11,852 nucleotides of DNA from Nitrososphaerota archaeon (GTDB lineage Archaea; Thermoproteota; Nitrososphaeria; Nitrososphaerales; UBA57). Made by a program: the position numbers and the translations under genes. Numbering within the stretch: the stretch's first letter is position 1; each line of letters opens with the position of its first letter. This document shows positions 5,752-11,457 of this stretch, one piece after another. The stretch lies in the NCBI GenBank assembly GCA_016180375.1, contig JACPBJ010000018.1, positions 1-11,852 on the forward strand, given 5' to 3'. The notes under the pieces were generated by a model. The model saw only the letters and a program-made list of their open reading frames with translations. It was not told where the DNA came from and searched no databases.

Positions 5752-5868
5752 AATCTCGGCCCTGTGTTCCTGTGCGGTCTTCACCTCGCTACACCAGCAA
5801 CCACACGTTAGAGGGCCCAAACATTCGAAACTTTTCCCGCAAAGTTCACAGTTAAGCACCCTAGCCAT
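5704..5868 (-). CDS. Small Cys-rich CWC-type protein (probable metal-binding)
   Basis: A 54-residue protein with nine cysteines. They are C7-x2-C10 and C16, then CGCWC at 22-26, then C46, C48 and C51 in CVCPHC. This order, a CxxCG knuckle, a CWC triplet and a final CxCxxC, is the pattern of the Cys_rich_CWC family of short proteins of unknown function. The arrangement suggests one or two zinc sites or a metal-handling role; no biochemical role is known to me. The frame runs from the ATG at 5868 to a TAG at 5704 and overlaps the 3' end of the convergent DUF71 gene by 48 nt. Cysteine placement cannot be explained as an antisense shadow, since most of the frame lies outside that gene. No clear TATA box is seen upstream. 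Confidence 0.8.
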   Translation of the reverse strand: MARVLNCELCGKSFECLGPLTCGCWCSEVKTAQEHRAEISSKARDCVCPHCLNG

Positions 5869-6011
5869 GAACCGTCGCGCGTAGTCCGGTCTTGAAGAGT
5901 TAAGTCTTTAGCTTCCCTTTCGAATAACGAGATAATAGTGGTTGGTTGACCTGTCCAAACCTACATCTCCACTTTTTGTTAAGGGAGATTGTGGCCGCCG
6001 GAACGCACCTC

Positions 6012-6575
6012 TTAGGCTCGCCACCAGTCAAAAGAAAGGAAACTCACTTTCTTAGCTTCCATATGGGGTATGGCAACTGCAAACTGCTTTCTTACAGTAG
6101 TAGCAAGGCGTCCAGATAGCACTATCCCTGTTGCTGTAAGGTTCTCTTCTGGTAGCATAACCTGAACAAGATAGGGTGCATGATCGATGCCTGGTCCATG
6201 CTCATACACAGCAAAATCACATCCAAACTTTATCCCTGGAGTTACTACGTAGCCCGACCTTCTGAGCTCCCTGTAAACGAGATATTTTTCATCGAAATAC
6301 ATGTATTCACTCTTGCACTTCTTCTCTAGGTCTTTCTCTTTGGCCTTCTCTCCGGTTTTGGCGTTGTAAATTATGATCTTTCCTTCCTTCGCAAGGTAAT
6401 ACCCCTCTATCAGATCTAGAACTAGTGGAGCATCGAAGTCTGCACCCCTTGGCTTTGGTATACCAAGAGGCTTACCGTAGAAGTTGTCCTTGAATATCTC
6501 TCTCGCTGCTACTATGTCCCATACCACTATTCTATTCTCTACCAGTTCAGCTCTTACTTTTGAACCTGATACCAT
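6012..6575 (-). CDS. endA: tRNA-splicing endonuclease EndA (full-length catalytic subunit)
   Basis: A 187-residue protein, the usual length of the single-domain archaeal enzyme. The N-terminal half (1-85) carries the structural alpha-beta domain. The C-terminal catalytic domain contains YLVYRELRRSGYVVTPGIKFG (98-118). The catalytic triad is Y124 (in DFAVYEHG), H132 (in DHAPYLV) and K163 (in TTVRKQFAVA). EndA cuts bulge-helix-bulge motifs in precursor tRNAs, leaving ends for the ligase RtcB. It works as a homotetramer, or with a separate structural subunit in lineages that process non-canonical introns; no such subunit is in this window. It starts 5 nt after the stop of the DUF47 gene and should be co-transcribed with it. 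A tRNA with two introns lies 3.9 kb away. Confidence 0.93.
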   Translation of the reverse strand: MVSGSKVRAELVENRIVVWDIVAAREIFKDNFYGKPLGIPKPRGADFDAPLVLDLIEGYYLAKEGKIIIYNAKTGEKAKEKDLEKKCKSEYMYFDEKYLVYRELRRSGYVVTPGIKFGCDFAVYEHGPGIDHAPYLVQVMLPEENLTATGIVLSGRLATTVRKQFAVAIPHMEAKKVSFLSFDWWRA

Positions 6576-6580
6576 TTCTG

Positions 6581-7231
6581 CTATAGCCCAAGTGCCACTA
6601 TTGTAATGGAATCTGATGCTGTTAGGCAGAGATCAGAGAGACCTTCAACCCTCTCGACTATATCCTTCAGCATCATGACATCCTTAATGGAGTCCAGTTT
6701 CATAAGTCCTACAACAATGGTTCGATACTCGTCATCGATCTGACGCTCAAGTTTCTGGATATGGTTTGCAGTTTCAAGTGCGGAAGCGGGGTTTATTGAG
6801 AGGGCTCTTACCATTTCACTTAGCCTCTGTACAGATTCGACTGCCATCTCGATTAGATCTTTTAGCTCTTCTTCTAGTTTCCCTCTTTTCAAAACTTCTG
6901 GCTTGATGAAAGAGAGGCGGAAAGCAATGCCGCTCACAAACCCCGCTATCTCTTCGACACTATACGCTGCTCTTAGAATATCCTCCCTGTTCATCATCAG
7001 AGTACCAACTTCAGCAAGTTCTCTAGTTAGAGCCCTTCTGTAACCCTCGGCATCATCCTCCGCCTTTCTGATCTTGGCAAAAGTGCTCTGTAGCTCGGTC
7101 TTTTTGCCCCCCAAAAGCAGGGTGTATGCAGCGGATAGATCCCTAACAGAATCTAATACTCTCCTAGTTTCATCTTGAAGTACGGAGAGTGTTTTTCTCC
7201 TTGCCTGGACTTCTGATTCCCCAGTAAACAT
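6581..7231 (-). CDS. DUF47/PhoU-like helical protein
   Basis: A 216-residue, all-helical protein with heptad-like charge patterns over its length and a glutamate- and aspartate-rich core (RKAEDDAEGYRRALTREL, then KLERQIDDEYRTIVVGLMKL). It fits the DUF47/TIGR00153 group, PhoU-like proteins that bind metal clusters and usually regulate or partner a Pit-type phosphate transporter. No transporter is visible here; instead endA follows with a 5-nt gap, and the functional reason for that pairing is unclear. I chose the ATG at 7231 over a TTG at 7237. A/T-rich TATA-like sequence at 7261-7275 on the minus strand would give a short leader. The family call rests on overall pattern rather than a sharp motif. 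Confidence 0.65.
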   Translation of the reverse strand: MFTGESEVQARRKTLSVLQDETRRVLDSVRDLSAAYTLLLGGKKTELQSTFAKIRKAEDDAEGYRRALTRELAEVGTLMMNREDILRAAYSVEEIAGFVSGIAFRLSFIKPEVLKRGKLEEELKDLIEMAVESVQRLSEMVRALSINPASALETANHIQKLERQIDDEYRTIVVGLMKLDSIKDVMMLKDIVERVEGLSDLCLTASDSITIVALGL

Positions 7232-7369
7232 AAACAATCACTTCGCAGACGCATCACGTACTAATAAGATTATACCACTGATGATCTGGTTTTTTCTTAC
7301 TCATCAACACAGTCTAGTTAATTATCTATGTACAGTGTCTATTGCTCGTCATACGCCAGCGTGCAAACT

Positions 7370-7705
7370 AGTCGGGGGAGGGGAACATGGAGCAAGAAGA
7401 TAATGGATCTTAGATGCGGCGATTGTTGACACATGATCTAGCCTGTGGGGGATTAATGAAACCAGAAGAGGAGACCAATAAGGAATAATATCCTCTATGA
7501 TCAACTACAAAGTAGTCCCTATCGGAAGAGCATTCTCGACGGCCCTCTAGGATAAAGGCGCTCAAGTGCCAAGATGACTTGCAGGGTTTACCCAAGGGTG
7601 CTACAGATAGGGACGCCCCGTTTAGAAGGCCGGTAAGTCTATGGTTAAAGCCATGCCATGAGCCTGTGCCTGTCAGAGGCGGGGTACAAACCCTATACGC
7701 TTAAG
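7370..7705 (+). ncRNA. Candidate structured non-coding RNA (family not identified)
   Basis: The 500-nt gap before the Toprim gene has no plausible ORF but a dense set of hairpins. They include ACTAC-AAA-GTAGT (7504-7516), GGCGC-TCAA-GTGCC (7557-7570), CTT..GGG-TTTA-CCC-AAG (7578-7596) and ATGGT-TAAA-GCCAT (7641-7654). A closing helix pairs GATAGGG (7606-7612) with CCCTATAC (7691-7698, one bulge), and GCCCC (7615-7619) pairs with GGGG (7681-7684) inside it. That frames a branched domain of about 93 nt. The strand is uncertain, since hairpins work on both. I compared it from memory with RNase P RNA, SRP RNA and tRNA and could not confirm any. Part of the 3' helix (CCCTATACG) could instead be the promoter TATA of the next gene. 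Confidence 0.3.
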
Positions 7706-7732
7706 TGCGATTGATCCAAAGTAATTGGTACG

Positions 7733-8134
7733 TTGCTTGGCAGGAAAGAGGACGAGCTTATACAGAAAGTCGCTCTCTTTATACGAAATCTCAACCACGA
7801 GGCTGAGAAAGGTTCTCTGATAGTTGTGGAGGGCAAGAGGGACAAGGCTGCCCTGAGATCTTTGGGATTCTTGGGGAAGATGGTGATGCTATGCCATAAT
7901 GGAAGCATTAACAGCCTTGCTGAATCTGCAAGTTCGTACAAGAAGACAATTCTGTTGCTTGATCTTGACAATGAAGGCAGAGTTTTGACAAAGAAGGCTG
8001 CCAAGATGCTTCAGGGCAAGACGGTAATCGACCTTGCATACAGAAAGGAATTAGGGGCGCTCACAAAGGGCAGGATTAGACACGTCGAGGAATTGATAAG
8101 GTTCAAGGATTTTATCATGCCTATAGGAGCTTAA
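7733..8134 (+). CDS. Small TOPRIM-domain protein
   Basis: A 133-residue stand-alone TOPRIM domain. The catalytic glutamate E33 is in LIVVEGKRDKAAL and the acidic pair D77 and D79 in TILLLDLDNEGR, as in primases, topoisomerases and the M5-type nucleases. Small archaeal TOPRIM proteins of this kind are of unsettled function, with nuclease or primase-like activity suggested from the fold. The only usable start is a TTG at 7733, as a stop lies 21 nt upstream in frame. The gene is followed after 9 nt by dnaG, a second TOPRIM protein, so the pair may act on the same RNA or DNA substrate. Confidence 0.85.
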   Translation: MLGRKEDELIQKVALFIRNLNHEAEKGSLIVVEGKRDKAALRSLGFLGKMVMLCHNGSINSLAESASSYKKTILLLDLDNEGRVLTKKAAKMLQGKTVIDLAYRKELGALTKGRIRHVEELIRFKDFIMPIGA

Positions 8135-8143
8135 CAACAATAA

Positions 8144-9370
8144 GTGGTGAATTTAAGATTGCCAGATTCGGCTATCGTAAAGTATCATGTAAAACTAAAG
8201 TTCGAAGTAGATGGTGTTGTAGAGAAGGCTGACCTAATAGGAGCGATATTCGGACAAACTGAAGGGCTTTTCGGCCCCAAGATGAACCTGAACGAGCTCC
8301 AGAAAACCTGGAAGGTTGGTAGGATAGAGATCAACCTTGATTCCAGAAATGGTAAGACCTTCGGCGACGTCATCATCCCTATGTCTACAGATATTTCTAC
8401 TGCATCGCTCATCGCTGCAGCTGTAGAGAATGTCGACAAAGTAGGTCCTTGCACGGCTCACTTGAAACTCATTGGTGTTGAAGATGTAAGAGCTACCAAG
8501 AAGAAGGTCATAGTAGACAGGGCAAAGGAGATCATGAAAGAATGGGCAACAAAGATTGAGAGTTCTACAGAAGAGGAACTCAGAGATGTTGCTGAATCAA
8601 CAAAGGCTGCCAAGATAATCTCCTTTGGCAGAGAGGAACTCCCTGCAGGCCCGGGCATCTACGCATCTGACACAGTGATAATAGTTGAGGGCAGGGCTGA
8701 TGTATTGAACCTCTTGCGTGCAGGCATCGAGAATACAGTTGCCGTAGAAGGCACTAACATTCCCGAATCCGTCGCCAAACTATCCAGAGAGAAGAAGGCA
8801 ATCGCTTTCCTCGATGGAGACAGAGGCGGCGATATGATACTGAGGGAACTGCAACAGGTTGCGCGCGTTGAGACGGTGTACAGAGCCCCGCAAGGTAGAG
8901 AAGTCGAAGAATTAACACCTGTTGAGATTCTGGACATACTACGCAGAGAGCCTGCTCCACCTCGTCACGGGTCTCCAAGGGAGGAACATAGAGAATTCCG
9001 TAGGGAAGAGTACAGAGAGGAGCGCAGAGAATTCCGCAGAGAAGAGCCCAGAGGCCCTCCAGTTCAGCTGCCCAATGGGCTTGCAGAGAAGACCAAGGAA
9101 GTCTTTCCGCAGATTAACGGAACATTGGAAGGGGTAATCCTCGATGAATCTCTGGCACAGAAGTCGAAAGTTCCTGTAAGCGAGCTCGTCAAGACGCTGC
9201 AATCAACGGAAGGTGCAAAGTACGTCATATTTGACGGGATAATAACCCAGAGAATGCTAGACGCCGCTGAGAAGGCTGGAGTCAAAGCAATAGTAGGGCA
9301 TCGCACTGGCGAAGTGACAAGAAGAGTAGAGGTTCTGACAGCCACATTCAGAGATGCTGGGCTAGAGTAA
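8144..9370 (+). CDS. dnaG: Archaeal DnaG (primase-like, exosome-associated)
   Basis: A 408-residue protein with the archaeal DnaG layout: N-terminal domain with GAIFGQTEGLFGPKMNL (33-49), a central TOPRIM domain with E182 in VIIVEGRADVLNLL and D224 and D226 in AIAFLDGDRGGDMIL, and a C-terminal domain (about 310-408). It lacks the bacterial zinc-binding and helicase-binding domains. In archaea this protein associates with the RNA exosome, where it aids poly(A)-rich RNA degradation, and primase activity in vitro has been reported. The start is one of two adjacent GTG codons (8144 or 8147). A charged linker (about 267-306) contains two near-identical REFRREE segments 12 residues apart. It sits between the small TOPRIM gene (9-nt gap) and pelota (10-nt gap), clearly one operon. 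Confidence 0.95.
   Translation: MVNLRLPDSAIVKYHVKLKFEVDGVVEKADLIGAIFGQTEGLFGPKMNLNELQKTWKVGRIEINLDSRNGKTFGDVIIPMSTDISTASLIAAAVENVDKVGPCTAHLKLIGVEDVRATKKKVIVDRAKEIMKEWATKIESSTEEELRDVAESTKAAKIISFGREELPAGPGIYASDTVIIVEGRADVLNLLRAGIENTVAVEGTNIPESVAKLSREKKAIAFLDGDRGGDMILRELQQVARVETVYRAPQGREVEELTPVEILDILRREPAPPRHGSPREEHREFRREEYREERREFRREEPRGPPVQLPNGLAEKTKEVFPQINGTLEGVILDESLAQKSKVPVSELVKTLQSTEGAKYVIFDGIITQRMLDAAEKAGVKAIVGHRTGEVTRRVEVLTATFRDAGLE
8990..9046 (+). repeat. In-frame 36-bp direct repeat in the dnaG linker
   Basis: The DNA coding for REFRREE at 8990-9010 recurs at 9026-9046 with only a few changes, a period of 36 nt or 12 residues. It produces an Arg/Glu-rich, probably flexible or single-helix segment between the TOPRIM and C-terminal domains. 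It may have arisen by duplication and its length may vary between strains. Confidence 0.7.
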
Positions 9371-9380
9371 CTCCATTTAG

Positions 9381-10445
9381 ATGATTGTAAGCAGGTTTCA
9401 GAGGAACATCGGCATAGCAGTAGTGCAACCGGAAGACCTTCAAGACCTCTGGACGCTAAGGCGTATAATATCTCCTAGCGATGAAATCTCGGGAGAGACT
9501 ACCAGAGTAATCAAACAGAAGGGCGAATTTACCAGACCCGACAAGGGCGAGAGAATCAGCGTCAGGGTGAGCATGGAAGTTGAATCGGTGAAACTTGATG
9601 GCACGCTTGAGAGGCTAAGAGTTACTGGCAAGATTCTCGATGTTTCTGAGGAGTTTCTGAGCAAGGGCGAGCACCACTCGATGACCGTTTCTATAGGTCG
9701 TCCTCTAGTGATCAAGAAGAAGCATTGGCAGGACTTTGAAGCCAAACTCATACACGAGTCTTCAAAGCCCAGCGAGAGGCTGATTCTCGTCGCCATAGAT
9801 ACTAGGGAGGCTGGGGTTGGGGTTCTTTCTGGAACTCACCTGAAGATTCTGCCGCAGATTGATTCAGGGATATCGGGCAAGATGTACGAAACTCAGTCGT
9901 CTCTTTCGAAGTATCTCTCAGAAGTTCGCGATGCCATATCTATTATGCATAAAGAGGGAAACAGGATAGTAATTTTTGGGCCGGGGCTGACAAAGAATGC
10001 GTTGGCGAACCTTCTTTCGAAGGATAGCAGACTTGCTTCTCAAACAAGGATAATTGAAGGGCTTGATGTTGCTGGTGAGGACGGTCTCTTTGTTTCTCTA
10101 AAGTCTGAAGCATTGCGGAGAGTAATTTCCGATGCTACCATAGCGACTGTGCAGGCAGTATTGGATGAAGCGATGAAGAGAATTGCTAGGAACGATGATA
10201 GAGTTGCCATGTCACTTGTGGGCACTTTGGAGGCGGCGAAGGCTGGAGTTGTGGAAGCCTGCCTTGCTTCAAGTAAACTCTTCGAGAAGGGTGTAGAATC
10301 GAGCATTGTAGAACTTCTCAATTCGATTGAGAAGTTTGGAGGGAAGACGTACCTTGTCGATTCTTCCACTGATGTTGGGAATCAGGTTGATGTCATGGGA
10401 GGCGTGCTGGCATTGTTGAGATACGCGATCTATAGAAACACCTAG
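9381..10445 (+). CDS. pelA: Archaeal Pelota (Dom34) ribosome rescue factor
   Basis: A 354-residue protein, the standard archaeal length, with three domains: an Sm-like N-terminal domain (about 1-125) opening with DLQDLWTLRRIISPSDEI, a central release-factor-like domain (about 126-255) with LILVAIDTREAGVGVL, and a C-terminal eL30-like domain (about 256-354) ending VDSSTDVGNQVDVMGGVLAL. The GGQ motif of true release factors is absent, as expected. Pelota enters the A site of stalled ribosomes and, with the ABCE1 ATPase and aEF1A, splits them; it is the archaeal no-go decay factor. It follows dnaG after 10 nt without a clear ribosome site, so translation probably depends on the upstream gene or on the operon mRNA. 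This arrangement joins RNA degradation with ribosome rescue. Confidence 0.95.
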   Translation: MIVSRFQRNIGIAVVQPEDLQDLWTLRRIISPSDEISGETTRVIKQKGEFTRPDKGERISVRVSMEVESVKLDGTLERLRVTGKILDVSEEFLSKGEHHSMTVSIGRPLVIKKKHWQDFEAKLIHESSKPSERLILVAIDTREAGVGVLSGTHLKILPQIDSGISGKMYETQSSLSKYLSEVRDAISIMHKEGNRIVIFGPGLTKNALANLLSKDSRLASQTRIIEGLDVAGEDGLFVSLKSEALRRVISDATIATVQAVLDEAMKRIARNDDRVAMSLVGTLEAAKAGVVEACLASSKLFEKGVESSIVELLNSIEKFGGKTYLVDSSTDVGNQVDVMGGVLALLRYAIYRNT

Positions 10446-10459
10446 ATCATTGTTGATTC

Positions 10460-10497
10460 TTAGTGTGTTACTTTAGTGTGTTAATTTTGGTGTGGTA
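10460..10497 (+). repeat. Three-copy TTRGTGTGKTA tandem repeat at convergent gene ends
   Basis: TTAGTGTGTTA occurs at 10460-10470 and 10473-10483, with a degenerate copy TTGGTGTGGTA at 10487-10497, spaced 13 and 14 nt. It lies in the 54-nt gap between the converging 3' ends of pelota and the membrane-protein gene. T-rich sequence here may act as a transcription terminator for pelota, as archaeal termination favours T runs, but that is a guess. Confidence 0.5.
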
Positions 10498-10499
10498 GG

Positions 10500-10868
10500 T
10501 CATGCTCCCTCAGGAGCTGGCTCACTCGGAGTGGTTCCAAAGACTAGTCGTTGAATAAACATTATCACATAACCCGTAATTGTTCCCACAAGAAATAACA
10601 AGGCATCGCCACTTACCCTGTTTAGGAGCGTAAGGTAAGCCATCAAACTTGTAATTATTGCCAAGAAGCCCGCCAAAGCAACCGTTAAATTTCTGTTATG
10701 TCTGGTTGCAATAGCTAAGTATTTGTTATCAGCCTCCGCTTCATTTTGTTTGTAGGTGATGTACTTTCCAGCAAGCGTATCAACTAACTTAATCAGATTT
10801 TCTACTGATTCAGGCGTCCACTCGGCTTTCTGAGGTTCCTCCTTGGGCTTATCGCTCACATGTCCCAT
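10500..10868 (-). CDS. Small membrane protein with two predicted transmembrane helices
   Basis: A 122-residue protein of unknown function. An N-terminal soluble part (1-58) has the charged helix TPESVENLIKLVDTLAGKYITYKQNEAEADN. It is followed by two hydrophobic segments, about 61-82 (LTVALAGFLAIITSLMAYLT) and about 87-108 (DALLFLVGTITGYVIMFIQR), and a short acidic tail. This layout, a helical cytoplasmic stalk followed by a membrane hairpin, resembles the loose DUF2335-like group and small phage or mobile-element membrane proteins, but no family is secure. The ATG at 10868 is the natural start. It lies next to a transposase remnant, which may point to recently acquired DNA. Confidence 0.65.
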   Translation of the reverse strand: MGHVSDKPKEEPQKAEWTPESVENLIKLVDTLAGKYITYKQNEAEADNKYLAIATRHNRNLTVALAGFLAIITSLMAYLTLLNRVSGDALLFLVGTITGYVIMFIQRLVFGTTPSEPAPEGA

Positions 10869-10926
10869 GAATTGTTCAGACTCTACTCATTTATTGTTAT
10901 CTAATCATTGAAAAAGCGGTAGCAAT

Positions 10927-11058
10927 TCAGGCATATGTGTTCATGGCTTTCTTTAGAAGCTCCCTCCATTTGTCCTGTCCATTAACTACATCAATTTGAG
11001 CCACCTGAGCTGGCGTTTTATTCTCTAACGTTTGGTTTTGTCTTAATACAATAGCCAT
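10927..11058 (-). pseudogene. C-terminal remnant of a DDE-type transposase (or tiny orphan gene)
   Basis: A 43-residue frame from the ATG at 11058. Its core, QTLENKTPAQVAQIDVV followed by QDKWRELLKKAM, matches the extreme C-terminus of many archaeal DDE transposases and integrases, where a 'KTPAEVAGI ... NKW..LI..A' pattern follows the last catalytic Glu region. The upstream frame is closed by a TAG near 11076-11078, so the catalytic core is gone. It is best read as the leftover of an insertion sequence; no inverted repeats or target duplication were found around it. A small independent gene cannot be ruled out. Confidence 0.5.
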
Positions 11059-11103
11059 ATTTTTCGGAAAGGAATCCTATACTTCTTTGATCCTTTGCTC
11101 ACA

Positions 11104-11415
11104 TTACTTTGTGGATAAAACAAGCCATTCCAAGTACTTCTTGGAAACATCGCTTGGGCTTAGTGTGACAATCTCAGGCACTTCGTAAGAGTGCTTGCTT
11201 TGGATAAAATTCCTTAACTTGATAACTTTAGAAACAGTCGTTTTGTAAATCGCAAGAAACTCATCAGCATCCTCGAGTTTGCCCTTCCATGTGTAAAGAG
11301 AATTTACCTTAACTATGTTCACGCAAGCGGCAAGTTTCTTTCCTATAGCTTCCTTAGCGGCACTCCTAGCCTCCTCCAAACTCGGATAAGTGCACAGCAA
11401 TATCCTAGATTTCAA
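11104..11415 (-). CDS. cutA: CutA1 divalent-cation tolerance protein
   Basis: A 103-residue protein of normal CutA length. Family hallmarks are present: KKLAACVNIV (26-35), YTWKGKLEDADEFLAIYKT (41-59) and HSYEVPEIVTL (75-85), where HPYEVPE is usual. CutA forms a very stable trimer and is linked to copper and other metal tolerance, although its physiological role is unclear. The start is a TTG at 11415, which gives the expected first beta strand (KSRILLCTYPS); no ATG or GTG is suitably placed. A TATA-like TTTTATTT (11441-11448, minus) begins about 33 nt upstream. The gene is divergent from the membrane protease gene, 42 nt apart. Confidence 0.93.
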   Translation of the reverse strand: MKSRILLCTYPSLEEARSAAKEAIGKKLAACVNIVKVNSLYTWKGKLEDADEFLAIYKTTVSKVIKLRNFIQSKHSYEVPEIVTLSPSDVSKKYLEWLVLSTK

Positions 11416-11425
11416 TTAAGCAACC

Positions 11426-11448
11426 ATTATAATAATCCCGAAATAAAA
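11426..11448. promoter_or_regulatory. Overlapping divergent promoters between cutA and the M50 protease gene
   Basis: On the plus strand ATTATAAT (11426-11433) begins 32 nt before the protease ATG at 11458. On the minus strand TTTTATTT (11448-11441) begins about 33 nt before the cutA TTG at 11415. Both spacings fit leaderless starts. Because each promoter lies inside the other gene's upstream region within a 42-nt gap, simultaneous assembly of both initiation complexes should interfere. Confidence 0.5.
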
Positions 11449-11457
11449 GCAGTGCAG

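Noticed and set aside
7370..7705. RNase P RNA or SRP RNA
   Set aside because: A few short matches to RNase P RNA core motifs (for example GTGCTACAGATA near 7599-7610) are present, but the conserved P4 partner sequences and spacing are missing. The SRP helix 8 core is also absent.
8185..9345. Several minus-strand and alternative-frame ORFs across dnaG
   Set aside because: All lie within a strongly supported gene and lack family motifs; they are shadows of its codon bias.
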